Part shown: positions 7,052 through 14,995 of the stretch, in pieces
Layout: every line of letters begins with the position of its first letter
How positions within the stretch are numbered: the first letter of the stretch is position 1
Assembly (NCBI GenBank): GCA_030429685.1
Contig: JAUIEY010000018.1
Location: forward strand, 1-18,246
DNA: 18,246 nt
Source of the DNA: Gammaproteobacteria bacterium
GTDB taxonomy: Bacteria; Pseudomonadota; Gammaproteobacteria; Steroidobacterales; GCA-2729495
Direction of reading: 5' to 3'
Translations under genes and position numbers: made by a program
Notes under the pieces: generated by a model
What the model saw: only the letters and a program-made list of their open reading frames with translations
Databases searched by the model: none
Told to the model about the DNA's origin: nothing

Positions 7052-8074
7052 ATGAAAATTATGCGTGTAACAGCATTGGGTCTGCTGACGGCGCTTGTCA
7101 GCCTGTCGGGACGAGCCGAACTGCCCGCATCCACGGCTACGCCGTTCGCAAGCGGAGATATATTTGTGGCTGCTACCCTGATGGATGATCCGGACGATGA
7201 CCATGCCGGCACCGGGCGGTTGCTGCAGTACGATGCAGACCTTAATCTCAAGGGCGCCCTGTATGTCGAGGGCACGCGGCACAAGATCGGTGGCCTGACT
7301 TTTGACAGCGACGGCAGCTTGTGGGGATTCGCCCAGCTTACGCCGGCAATATTTCAGTTCACCCCTGATGCCAGACAGGTTCCCTACCGCAAATGGTCAG
7401 ACCGGGCTTTCAGCAGTGTGGTATTTGCACCTGACGGCACGCTCTATTTTGGCGAGCATCTGGCCGGCACCAGCGACCGTGCCGGCGGCAGCCTGACCAC
7501 TACTTTTCGCAAGCTGCCTGGCCGCGACGTGATCGGCGATGGCTGGATCTTCCAGTACGACCGTAACGGCAATGAATTGGCGCATTTTGAAACCGACTAC
7601 CACCCCATGCCACCATTTCTGGCTATCACCAGCATGGTGCTCGCCGATGGCGGCAAACGCATGATCTACATTTCAGAAAATGGCAACCGGGTGATGCAGT
7701 TTGATCTTGCCAACAACCGGCAACTGCCCGACCTGAAAGTGACAGATCCGGCTGAGGGCATTCCCATGTTGCTGGTTATGGTTGAGCGTCCCGATGGCCG
7801 CTTGCTTATATCCACCAATCTTGGGTTCGTGGTGCTGGATCAGGATACCGGCACAGTGCTTGAGAAACATGCGCTTGGCGGCATGGGCTGGGCAGCTCTC
7901 GCGCCCGGCATCGACAACGAGCACGTTATTGTCGGTAATTTCTTTTCCGGCGACGTGGTGAAGTACAGTACCGTGAAGCGTGAAATCGTCGCGCGCAACA
8001 GTATCGGGCAGAAAAACTCACTTTCCGGAGTGGCGCAGTTTCCGGGCAATCCGGGTCGAGCCAGTGCGCGCTGA
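7052..8074 (+). CDS. Exported propeller-like protein of unknown function
   Basis: A 340-residue protein with a signal peptide (about 1-22, ending SGRA before ELP), so exported to the periplasm or beyond. The mature part shows recurring short units typical of NHL/SMP-30-like beta-propellers: GGLTFDSDGSLWGF, SSVVFAPDGTLYFG, ERPDGRLLISTN, and a late EHVIVGNFFSGDVVKY. Asp and Gly follow the strands, as in soluble propellers that bind metals or small molecules. No catalytic residues can be assigned. I chose the ATG at 7052 because GAGGA lies 8 bases upstream and the signal peptide then starts at once. A GTG at 7037 overlapping the previous stop would add five residues but lacks a binding site. It begins 11 bases after the cytochrome-GLUG gene, so the two are probably co-expressed and may work together outside the cytoplasm. 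Confidence 0.8.
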   Translation: MKIMRVTALGLLTALVSLSGRAELPASTATPFASGDIFVAATLMDDPDDDHAGTGRLLQYDADLNLKGALYVEGTRHKIGGLTFDSDGSLWGFAQLTPAIFQFTPDARQVPYRKWSDRAFSSVVFAPDGTLYFGEHLAGTSDRAGGSLTTTFRKLPGRDVIGDGWIFQYDRNGNELAHFETDYHPMPPFLAITSMVLADGGKRMIYISENGNRVMQFDLANNRQLPDLKVTDPAEGIPMLLVMVERPDGRLLISTNLGFVVLDQDTGTVLEKHALGGMGWAALAPGIDNEHVIVGNFFSGDVVKYSTVKREIVARNSIGQKNSLSGVAQFPGNPGRASAR

Positions 8075-8077
8075 TCA

Positions 8078-8947
8078 TTAGCGATTGGCGCGCCGTTTGC
8101 TTTCCCAGAATTTCCACAGCACAGCGGCGAAGAAGCCGCTGGTAGTCTTGTCCGTAAACAGCGGACTGTTATCGTTGGCCGCGCCCTGATAGAAACCAAA
8201 CTTCAGGCCGCTGCGAAATTCCACTGTCGGGCTGAATTCATGTTTCAGCACTAACGACAGGCGCGTCCCCAGGTAGCCCGACTCAGCCTTATAAGCCGGT
8301 CTGGCAAGTGTTGCATAGGCGGCATCCACGCCATAGAAAAAATCCATGTAGTCCTGGCTGGCAAATTCAGGGGTGACCCGCGTCAGCAGTTCGGTTTTGG
8401 GCGTGAATATCGGCAGTTTGTGTTTCAGCTCGACCGACAGCACCGCGCCGCGCCAGTCCGGATCCAGCCCGTCAAAAGACCATGCGCCGCGCGCCTGCAG
8501 CGCCAGAAATGTCTCGCCCCCCATGAGTCCACGAATGAATTGCAGTTCCAGTTCCGGTCCGACCTCGGCCAGCAGATCGAGGTCCGGCATGCCGGTACGA
8601 GCATCAACATCGTCGCTGTCGACCGGAAAATTGAGGCCGAAATCCAGATCAATCTTTACCCGGTCACGCCGGAACAACCGTGTCCTGACTGGCTTGTCAG
8701 TGTCGTCGCCAATACGCAGGAACTGACCCCGGTAGATTGGAAACGGCAGCGGCACGATGTCGGTTTGCGACTCCTCGGACGCCGGGTATGACTGGCCGTA
8801 GCGACCGAAGCCGGCAAAGCGCAATTCCCACAGCGGCAGATCGGCCAGCTTTTCTGCGCGCAAGTCATCCGCGGCGAATTCCTCTGTGGCGCCGGCGACG
8901 GTTGCGGCCAGTCCGCCAAGTAGCAGGGCAGGCAAAAGTTGTTTCAC
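8078..8947 (-). CDS. MipA/OmpV family outer membrane protein
   Basis: A 289-residue outer membrane beta-barrel protein of the MipA/OmpV family. The signal peptide is about 1-20, ending VAGA. Family hallmarks follow: PLPFPIYRGQFLRIGDD, a strand with LDFGLNFPVDSDD, and GMPDLDLLAEVGPELEL, then alternating polar/hydrophobic strands to the C-terminus. E. coli MipA is linked to murein-synthesising and hydrolysing enzymes; for most members the role (porin-like, metal or antibiotic response) is not known. The start is GTG at 8947 with GGAAA about 8 bases upstream. It converges on the propeller gene with only 3 bases between stops, and is divergent from the methyltransferase gene with 58 bases between starts. 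The very C-terminus (KRRANR) lacks the terminal aromatic typical of many barrels, but aromatic residues lie just upstream. Confidence 0.88.
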   Translation of the reverse strand: MKQLLPALLLGGLAATVAGATEEFAADDLRAEKLADLPLWELRFAGFGRYGQSYPASEESQTDIVPLPFPIYRGQFLRIGDDTDKPVRTRLFRRDRVKIDLDFGLNFPVDSDDVDARTGMPDLDLLAEVGPELELQFIRGLMGGETFLALQARGAWSFDGLDPDWRGAVLSVELKHKLPIFTPKTELLTRVTPEFASQDYMDFFYGVDAAYATLARPAYKAESGYLGTRLSLVLKHEFSPTVEFRSGLKFGFYQGAANDNSPLFTDKTTSGFFAAVLWKFWESKRRANR

Positions 8948-9005
8948 TGATGGCTTTCCGTATCGCTATGCTTGTAAGTCCCGAAATTGGCAGAAAAGTG
9001 TTGCA

Positions 9006-9638
9006 ATGTCGACAATGAATGATGCCGGTGACCCGTCGCTACCGTATTCCGAAGCGTGTGAACGCAACAAAGCGCCCATACTGGAAGTGTTGCGCGAGCA
9101 TTTGCCGGTGCGCGGCGAGGTGCTGGAGATTGGCAGCGGCAGCGGCCAGCATGCGGTGTTTTTTGCGCGACAGTTCCCGGGCTTGCGCTGGCAGCCCAGT
9201 GATACCGGCGACTTTTTGCCGGGTTTGCGGGCGCGACTGGCGGCGGAAGCGCCCGCCAATCTGGCTGCTGCACTGGAACTTGATGTGCGCAGCGGGCCGT
9301 GGTCCGAGTCCCGTTATGCCGCCGTATTTTCGGCCAATACTATGCATTATATGAGTTCGGCGGCGGGCCGGGACATGCTTTACGGCTGCGGTCGTGTGCT
9401 GCAGCCTGACGGGATATTGATTGTCTACGGGCCGTTCAAATACAACGGCGAGTTCACTACGCCGAGTAATGCGCGATTCGATGGCTGGCTGAAGTCAAGT
9501 GACCCGCAGCGCGGCGTGCGCGATTTTGAATGGGTCAAAGAGGTCGCCGGGCAGGCCGGCCTGCGCTTTTGTGCAGACATTGCCATGCCGGCCAACAACC
9601 AGTGTCTGATCTGGAGAAAAAACCGTCCCGGCGATTGA
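9006..9638 (+). CDS. DUF938 family SAM-dependent methyltransferase
   Basis: A 210-residue class I methyltransferase-fold protein of the DUF938 family. The SAM-binding glycine loop EIGSGSGQHAVFFA is at 41-54, an acidic post-strand region (QPSDTGDF) follows, and the family motif SANTMHYMSS and YGPFKYNGEFTTPSNARFD lie in the middle. The substrate is unknown for the family. I chose the ATG at 9006 because known members begin just before the conserved PYSEACERNK segment. The reading frame stays open upstream to 8886, but that extension would run into the divergent mipA-like gene. An ATG at 9015 is also possible; no strong Shine-Dalgarno is seen for either. The small gene at 9706 follows 67 bases later and may be co-transcribed. 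Confidence 0.87.
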   Translation: MSTMNDAGDPSLPYSEACERNKAPILEVLREHLPVRGEVLEIGSGSGQHAVFFARQFPGLRWQPSDTGDFLPGLRARLAAEAPANLAAALELDVRSGPWSESRYAAVFSANTMHYMSSAAGRDMLYGCGRVLQPDGILIVYGPFKYNGEFTTPSNARFDGWLKSSDPQRGVRDFEWVKEVAGQAGLRFCADIAMPANNQCLIWRKNRPGD

Positions 9639-9705
9639 CACACCGCGTCAAGACTTGAGCGCTGCGGGCTGCAATACTGTCTTTGCGTGTAACCGGAGGC
9701 AAGTC

Positions 9706-10053
9706 GTGAAGATTTTGCACTTGATTGAAAAAGGACCCGGTTTGCACCAGGCGCCGGAAGGGCACCTGGAGAGTCTGTTGTGGACTCTCGATCAGGAAGA
9801 ACAGGCCGCGGAATACGTCGCCCTGCACAAGCAGAAATCACAGCGTTCGTGGAAGGGTGGTCGCATTCTCGGTATGCGTGAAGCCACCGCGGAAGAAATT
9901 TCTGCGGCTGAGGCCAACAGCGCTGTGCGCAAAGGTAATCTCGTGGTGCAGTTTGAACCGGTAAGAGAATATAACGGTCGTCCGGGTGTCCGCTGGGGAG
10001 GCAAGCGCCGGGGTTCGATGGCCTACAAGAGTCTGGAAGAGACAGACGGTTGA
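9706..10053 (+). CDS. Small conserved-looking protein, unrecognised
   Basis: A 115-residue soluble protein that I do not recognise. It has no signal peptide or membrane segment. The first half is acidic and probably helical (HLESLLWTLDQEEQAAEYV). The C-terminal third is basic and glycine-rich (GRPGVRWGGKRRGSMAYKS), which might contact nucleic acid; that is only a guess. The GTG at 9706 is strongly supported by GGAGG 6 bases upstream. A TTG at 9655 would add 17 residues but has no ribosome binding site. Base use matches its neighbours. It follows the methyltransferase gene on the same strand and converges on uup with 39 bases between stops. Confidence 0.65.
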   Translation: MKILHLIEKGPGLHQAPEGHLESLLWTLDQEEQAAEYVALHKQKSQRSWKGGRILGMREATAEEISAAEANSAVRKGNLVVQFEPVREYNGRPGVRWGGKRRGSMAYKSLEETDG

Positions 10054-10092
10054 CTGCGTCGGCTGCCGGTTGCTGTAATTTCTGATGCCGGA

Positions 10093-12012
10093 TCAGGGGC
10101 TTGCGGCGCGCGACCGCAGATAGTCCTGCTGTAATTCCTCGAGTGACAGCCAGCGCTCGGTTTTTTCATCCAGTTCAAGCTGCGTTTCAGTCAGCGTATC
10201 CAGTATCGCTTTGGTGTGTTCATAGTCCTGACTGTAAAAGTCAGCGGCGCTGCATTCCGCCTGCAACTCCGCAACGCGCGCCTCCAGGGCGGCGATGGCC
10301 TCCGGCAATTCGTCCAGTTCGCGCTGCTGCTTGTAACTGAGTTTCTGCGGTTGCCGGCTTGCCTTGCGATCTGCGGCGCGGCCGGATTTACGCTGCCGGT
10401 TGTCCGGGTCATCCATTTCGGCAAGATGGTGGCCGCGGCGTAGCCAGTCGCTGTAGCCGCCCGGGTAGCGGTGCACCTTGCCATCATCTTCAAACACCAG
10501 AATGCTGGTCGCCACGTTATCGAGAAACATTCTGTCGTGACTGACGACAATTAGTGTGCCGTTGTATTCGACCAGCTTTTGCTCCAGTACCTCGAGCGTT
10601 TCCACGTCGAGGTCGTTGGTGGGTTCGTCGAGTACCAGCAGGTTGCTGGAGCGGGTGAACAGGCGTGCCAGCAGCACGCGATTGCGCTCGCCACCGGAAA
10701 GGATACCGGCCGGCGACATTGCCCGTTTGGCCGAAAACAGAAAGCCGCGCAGATAACCGACCACATGGCGCTGTTTGCCGTTGATGGTAATGTAGTCGCG
10801 GCCGTCGCCAACGATGTCTGCTACGGTCCGGTGCGGATCGAGCTCCCGGCGCAACTGATCAAAATAGGCGGTTTCCAGGTTGGTGCCGATTTTTATGGTG
10901 CCTTCCTGAGGCTGCAGTTCCCCGAGCATCAACCGCAACAGCGTGCTTTTCCCCACGCCGTTATTGCCGACAAGTCCGATGCGCTCACCGCGCTGCACGG
11001 TCAGGGTCAGGCTGTTGATGACCGTTTCATCCCCATAGCTATAGCTCACGTTGCGCATGCGCACGATCTTGCGGCCGGATTCATCGGCTTCATCAATCGC
11101 AATATGGGCACCTCGTTCGCGTTTGATGCGCGCGCCATGTTCTTCGCGCATTGCCTGCAACGCCCGGACCCGTCCTTCATTGCGGGTCCGGCGTGCCTTG
11201 ATGCCCTGACGGATCCAGGCTTCCTCTTCGGCCAGTTTTTTGTCAAAGCGCTGATTCGCGTCATGTTCGGCTTTGTCAGCCTGTTCTCGCCGGCGCAGGA
11301 AGGTCTGGTAGTCGCAGTCCCAGCTGATAAGACGGGTGCGGTCCAGTTCGACGATATGGGTTGCCAGCCGTTGCAGGAATGAGCGGTCATGAGTGATAAA
11401 CAGCACAGCGCCGGGCCAGTGAAATATCCGGTCTTCCAGCCAGCTGATCGTTGTCAAATCGAGATGATTGGTCGGCTCATCGAGCAGCAACAGGTCGGGT
11501 TGCGATACCAAAGCCCGTGCCAGAGCAACGCGGCGACGCCAGCCACCGGACAGTTCGCCCAGGGTCTTGTGTTCGGGCAGTCCCAGCTCGGTGATGATTT
11601 TGTCCACCTGCTGATCCACGTTCCAGCCGCCGCGCGCGTCAATCTGGTGCTGCAGTTTTTCGAGTTCACGTAGCTCGCTGCGGCTCGGGTTGCCCGCGGA
11701 ACGCCGCCGGTATTCCTCACCAAGCCGGCTGATATCGGCGAGGCCTTCGGCCACGGTTTCCCGCACGGTTTGCTGCAGGCTGTCCGGCAGCGTCTGCTGC
11801 AACTGGCTGATACCCAGATCCGCCTGCAAAGTAATTTCGCCATCGTCGATGTCCTGTTCCCCCGTCAGGATGCGCAACAGGGTGGTCTTGCCGGCGCCGT
11901 TACGGCCAATCAGGCACACGCGCTCGCCGGGCTCGATGCTCATCGAAGCTTCCCGCAGGATAGTTTGCTCACCGAATTGCAGTGATATTGCGTCGAGGCG
12001 GACCAGGCTCAT
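10093..12012 (-). CDS. uup: ABC-F family ATPase Uup
   Basis: A 639-residue cytoplasmic ABC-F protein with two ATPase cassettes and no membrane segments; E. coli Uup is about 635. ABC-F proteins act on the ribosome, and Uup is linked in E. coli to precise transposon excision and branched DNA. Cassette 1 has Walker A GRNGAGKTT (36-44), signature LSGGW (154-158) and Walker B with D178-E179. The inter-domain linker EEEAWIRQGIKARRTRNEGR (263-282) is characteristic of Uup. Cassette 2 has Walker A GNNGVGKST (349-357), signature LSGGE and LVLDEPTNDLD. The C-terminal 100 residues form the charged coiled coil typical of Uup (DELPEAIAALEARVAELQAE). The ATG at 12012 has no clear Shine-Dalgarno. The gene is divergent from typA. 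Confidence 0.94.
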   Translation of the reverse strand: MSLVRLDAISLQFGEQTILREASMSIEPGERVCLIGRNGAGKTTLLRILTGEQDIDDGEITLQADLGISQLQQTLPDSLQQTVRETVAEGLADISRLGEEYRRRSAGNPSRSELRELEKLQHQIDARGGWNVDQQVDKIITELGLPEHKTLGELSGGWRRRVALARALVSQPDLLLLDEPTNHLDLTTISWLEDRIFHWPGAVLFITHDRSFLQRLATHIVELDRTRLISWDCDYQTFLRRREQADKAEHDANQRFDKKLAEEEAWIRQGIKARRTRNEGRVRALQAMREEHGARIKRERGAHIAIDEADESGRKIVRMRNVSYSYGDETVINSLTLTVQRGERIGLVGNNGVGKSTLLRLMLGELQPQEGTIKIGTNLETAYFDQLRRELDPHRTVADIVGDGRDYITINGKQRHVVGYLRGFLFSAKRAMSPAGILSGGERNRVLLARLFTRSSNLLVLDEPTNDLDVETLEVLEQKLVEYNGTLIVVSHDRMFLDNVATSILVFEDDGKVHRYPGGYSDWLRRGHHLAEMDDPDNRQRKSGRAADRKASRQPQKLSYKQQRELDELPEAIAALEARVAELQAECSAADFYSQDYEHTKAILDTLTETQLELDEKTERWLSLEELQQDYLRSRAASP

Positions 12013-12036
12013 GGGCGGCTATTTTGGAACCGGCCA

Positions 12037-12054
12037 ACCGCTCAGGCAAGCGGT
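12037..12054. repeat. Inverted repeat between uup and typA
   Basis: ACCGCT at 12037-12042 and AGCGGT at 12049-12054 form a perfect 6-bp stem around the loop CAGGCA. CCA and TGG further out (12034-12036 and 12058-12060) could add pairs with a small bulge. It lies 25-42 bases before the uup start codon, so it could be a leader hairpin of uup or an operator in the shared upstream region. No T-run follows it, so it is not an intrinsic terminator. Confidence 0.4.
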
Positions 12055-12105
12055 GCTTGGGGGAAATGCCGGGTCAGGCGACTATCGCTGGTCATTTGAC
12101 TCCAC

Positions 12106-12111
12106 TATAAT
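12106..12111 (+). promoter_or_regulatory. Consensus -10 hexamer for typA
   Basis: A perfect TATAAT lies 40 bases before the typA ATG, predicting transcription start near 12118 and a 5' leader of about 34 bases. At the expected -35 position (about 12083-12088, TATCGC) the match is poor. A good-looking TTGACT at 12096-12101 is only 4 bases away and cannot serve as the -35 for this -10. Assignment rests on the consensus -10 and its placement before typA. Confidence 0.5.
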
Positions 12112-12151
12112 GCGCGCCGTTTTGCCCGCCCTGTGGGTCCGGTCTTTGCTC

Positions 12152-13981
12152 ATGTCCAACGTCGAAAAGCTTCGCAATATCGCCATCATCGCGCACGTCG
12201 ATCATGGCAAAACCACCCTGGTGGATCAGCTGCTGCGGCAGTCCGACACACTGGGCGAGCGCGTTGAGCTGCAGGAACGTGCGATGGACTCCAACGATCT
12301 GGAGCGCGAGCGCGGCATTACCATTCTCGCCAAAAACACGTCCATTGTGCGGGGTGACTACCGCATCAATATTGTTGATACCCCCGGGCACGCCGATTTC
12401 GGCGGTGAGGTGGAGCGTGTCATGTCCATGGTGGACAGTGTGCTGTTGCTGGTGGATGCCGTTGAAGGCCCGATGCCGCAGACCCGCTTTGTAACCCAGA
12501 AAGCCTTCGCGGCGGGGCTCAAGCCGCTGGTGGTAATCAACAAGATCGATCGTGACGGAGCCCGGCCTGACTGGGTGCTGGATCAGACTTTCGATTTGTT
12601 CGATAACCTGGGCGCCAGCGACGAACAACTGGATTTTCCGGTTATCTACGCATCCGCCCTGGGCGGGTTTGCCGCTGCCGACAGCAATGTGCGCGAGGGC
12701 GACATGGCGCCGCTGTTTGACGCCATCATCGCGCATGTGGCGCCGCCTCAGGTTGATGCCGAAGGGCCGCTGCAATTGCAGGTTTCGAGTCTGGATTATG
12801 ACCCGTACGTGGGAGTGATCGGCATCGGTCGTGTCACCCGCGGCAGTCTGTTGCCCAATACCGCGGTGACTGTCGTCGATGCGCAGCAGCGGCAGCGCAA
12901 TGGCCGTGTACTGGAACTCTATGGTTTTAATGGCCTGGAACGCGTCAGCCTCGACAGCGCTACCGCCGGCGATATCGTCATGTTCAGCGGCATCGAGCAG
13001 CTCGATATTTCGGATACGCTGTGTGACCGTGGGCACCCCGAGGCATTGCCGCCGCTGACAGTGGACGAGCCCACCATCAGCATGACCTTTCAGGTCAACA
13101 AGTCACCGTTTGCCGGGCGTGACGGCAAGTTTCTGACCAGTCGGCAGATTCGCGAACGGCTCCATAAAGAACTCAAGCACAATGTCGCCCTGCGCGTTGA
13201 GGATACCGATGACCCGGACAAGTTCCGGGTGTCCGGCCGCGGCGAACTGCATTTGTCAGTGCTGATAGAAAACATGCGTCGTGAGGGGTTCGAACTGGCC
13301 GTGTCACGACCGGAGGTCATTCGGCAGGAAATTGACGGCGTAATGTGCGAGCCGTGGGAACTGCTTACCGTCGATCTGGAAGAACAGTATCAGGGTGGTG
13401 TTATGGAGCGACTGGCTGAGCGCAAAGGTCAGTTGCAGCATATGCAGGCAGACGGTCGTGGCCGTATTCGCATCGATTACCGTATACCGGCGCGCGGCTT
13501 AATCGGCTTTCGTACTGAATACCTGACAGCCACCGCGGGAACCGGCCTGTTGTACAACATTTTCGAAAAATACGATCGCGCCGTGAGTGGCGAAATCGGC
13601 CAGCGCGTCAATGGCGTGCTGATTTCCAATGTGCAGGGCAAGGCGCTGGCCTACGCATTGTTTAATCTGCAGGAACGCGGCCGCCTGTTCATCGGCCATG
13701 GCGAAGAGGTTTACGAAGGCATGGTTGTGGGTATCCATAGCCGTGGCAACGACCTGGTCGTCAATCCGACCAAGGCCAAGCAGCTGACAAATATCCGGGC
13801 TGCCGGCTCGGATGAGAACCTGATCCTGACGCCGCCGGAGCGTTATAGCCTGGAGCAGGCGCTGGAATTCATTGATGACGATGAACTGGTGGAAGTCACG
13901 CCGCGCAGTATTCGTATCCGCAAGAAGGTATTAAGCGAAAGCGACCGCAAGCGCGAATCACGGCAAAGTCTGGCATCCTGA
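12152..13981 (+). CDS. typA: Ribosome-associated translational GTPase TypA/BipA
   Basis: A 609-residue translational GTPase that binds the 70S ribosome and supports 50S assembly and stress or cold adaptation; E. coli BipA is 607. G-domain motifs: G1 AHVDHGKTT (14-22), the G2 region RERGITI, G3 DTPGHADFGGEV, and G4 NKIDRDGARPDWV. The later domains carry TypA hallmarks: SMTFQVNKSPFAGRDGKF, VSGRGELHLSVLIENMRREG, IPARGLIGFRTEYLTAT, the C-terminal segment HSRGNDLVVNPTKAKQLTN, and RSIRIRK near the end. The reading frame is open far upstream to 11690, but the ATG at 12152 matches the family N-terminus and follows a consensus -10. No strong Shine-Dalgarno is seen. Its stop is one base from the stop of the convergent VOC gene. 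Confidence 0.96.
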   Translation: MSNVEKLRNIAIIAHVDHGKTTLVDQLLRQSDTLGERVELQERAMDSNDLERERGITILAKNTSIVRGDYRINIVDTPGHADFGGEVERVMSMVDSVLLLVDAVEGPMPQTRFVTQKAFAAGLKPLVVINKIDRDGARPDWVLDQTFDLFDNLGASDEQLDFPVIYASALGGFAAADSNVREGDMAPLFDAIIAHVAPPQVDAEGPLQLQVSSLDYDPYVGVIGIGRVTRGSLLPNTAVTVVDAQQRQRNGRVLELYGFNGLERVSLDSATAGDIVMFSGIEQLDISDTLCDRGHPEALPPLTVDEPTISMTFQVNKSPFAGRDGKFLTSRQIRERLHKELKHNVALRVEDTDDPDKFRVSGRGELHLSVLIENMRREGFELAVSRPEVIRQEIDGVMCEPWELLTVDLEEQYQGGVMERLAERKGQLQHMQADGRGRIRIDYRIPARGLIGFRTEYLTATAGTGLLYNIFEKYDRAVSGEIGQRVNGVLISNVQGKALAYALFNLQERGRLFIGHGEEVYEGMVVGIHSRGNDLVVNPTKAKQLTNIRAAGSDENLILTPPERYSLEQALEFIDDDELVEVTPRSIRIRKKVLSESDRKRESRQSLAS

Positions 13982-13982
13982 A

Positions 13983-14882
13983 TCAAACCGTTTCGATAAG
14001 CTCCAGCCATTCGCCGGCCGGCCCCTCGGCAACAGCCACGCGTCTGCCGGCGTAGGGAAAAGCGTCAATCGCGACCGGTGCCTGACGCAATGGCACCGGA
14101 AAACCGGACAGCGATGGCGTCTCAAAAGCCACCATGCTCATGCCACCGGGAATACAATCAGCAGCGCGTTCACGCGGCGCCGAGTTTTGCGGGTATTCAT
14201 CCAGTTCGAGAATGGAGTTACGCGCGCGCACCGGCGCAACACAGATAGGGAATTCGGTTTCCGGCGGTTCACCGCAGGCTTCGGCCGCCAGAGTGCCGAC
14301 AAAACCCATCGGGTCGCTGACCCGCAGGCCCATGGTAAGAGCATAAAATTCGCGCAGTTCACTGAGCGACGGTCCGCCCAGTATCACGTTAAAGATGCGA
14401 TCCACCGGGGCCCTGGCACCGTGCAGACCATAGCGGCTGCCACCTGGCAGCAGACGCGTGAAATAGAGCATGGCACCGGACGGCCCCAGCGTCTGGATGG
14501 CGCGGGGCGCCTTGGCACCGGGGTAGAGGTCCAGTGGTCCGCCAAAGCGGCGAATCGGCGATGTTTCGAGTCGGCTGGCCAGCCGGTCAGGGTCTTCGAC
14601 CAGTATTTCGGTGGCATTCCAGCCCCAGGTTACCGGTGGCCAGTAGCCGCTGCGCGCACCGGTCGCGATGAAACGAATGTAGACGGGCGCGCCGCTGGCC
14701 GGAGCCATTACGGCATAGCTGCTGCCGATTTCCGCAGCTGCCCCCCAGGCGCTGCACAGTTCCGCCGACAGCCTGCCGCGATCCTGCAGCGTGTAGCCTA
14801 GATACCCCGACCAGGTATCGATTTCGGTTTCCAGATCGGTCACGCAATGCGTGACCATGCGAATGTCGGTTAGCTGCTTCAT
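13983..14882 (-). CDS. VOC (glyoxalase/bleomycin-resistance fold) family protein
   Basis: A 299-residue protein built of two VOC-type halves. The first begins MVTHCVTDLETEIDTWSGYLGY (residues 9-30, the typical strand-helix opening) and the second near IFNVILGGPSLSELREFYAL. VOC proteins are metal-dependent lyases, isomerases or dioxygenases, or binding proteins; no specific reaction can be assigned here, and a full set of His/Glu metal ligands is not obvious by eye. It has no signal peptide. I chose the ATG at 14882 because the VOC opening follows at once and CGGAA lies upstream. The frame could extend to 14930, adding 16 cysteine- and arginine-rich residues with no support. It converges on typA with one base between stops and is divergent from maeA. 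Confidence 0.7.
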   Translation of the reverse strand: MKQLTDIRMVTHCVTDLETEIDTWSGYLGYTLQDRGRLSAELCSAWGAAAEIGSSYAVMAPASGAPVYIRFIATGARSGYWPPVTWGWNATEILVEDPDRLASRLETSPIRRFGGPLDLYPGAKAPRAIQTLGPSGAMLYFTRLLPGGSRYGLHGARAPVDRIFNVILGGPSLSELREFYALTMGLRVSDPMGFVGTLAAEACGEPPETEFPICVAPVRARNSILELDEYPQNSAPRERAADCIPGGMSMVAFETPSLSGFPVPLRQAPVAIDAFPYAGRRVAVAEGPAGEWLELIETV

Positions 14883-14995
14883 AGATTCCGCTGTACTGCG
14901 CCGGCAGCAAGCATGCCACAAGCGCCGCAAGCCGGCGATTCAATTTGCCGCGGGGCACGCGTACACTTGTTGCATAACGGTCAGGAACCTGCAGG

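Noticed and set aside
8886..9005. 40-codon N-terminal extension of the DUF938 methyltransferase.
   Set aside because: It overlaps the signal-peptide region of the divergent MipA-like gene, and its sequence is unlike the DUF938 N-terminus.
9635..9680. TTGACA at 9635-9640 as the -35 of a promoter for the small gene at 9706.
   Set aside because: No acceptable -10 lies 16-18 bases downstream; the nearest AT-rich hexamer (AATACT near 9673) is about 32 bases away.
10082..10096. CTGAT-GCCGG-ATCAG hairpin between the small protein gene and uup, as a possible terminator.
   Set aside because: The stem is only 5 bp with no T-run on either strand, so it does not qualify as an intrinsic terminator.
10579..11382. 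267-codon plus-strand frame opposite uup.
   Set aside because: It is the antisense shadow of the Uup ATPase domains, with no ribosome binding site or family signature.
11690..12151. A 154-codon N-terminal extension of typA in the same frame.
   Set aside because: It overlaps uup on the other strand and the typA -10; TypA homologues start at the MSNVEKLRN-type N-terminus.
12092..13036. Long open frame (314 codons) on the minus strand opposite typA.
   Set aside because: It lies wholly antisense to a clear TypA coding region and has no recognisable motif; long antisense frames are common in GC-rich coding DNA.
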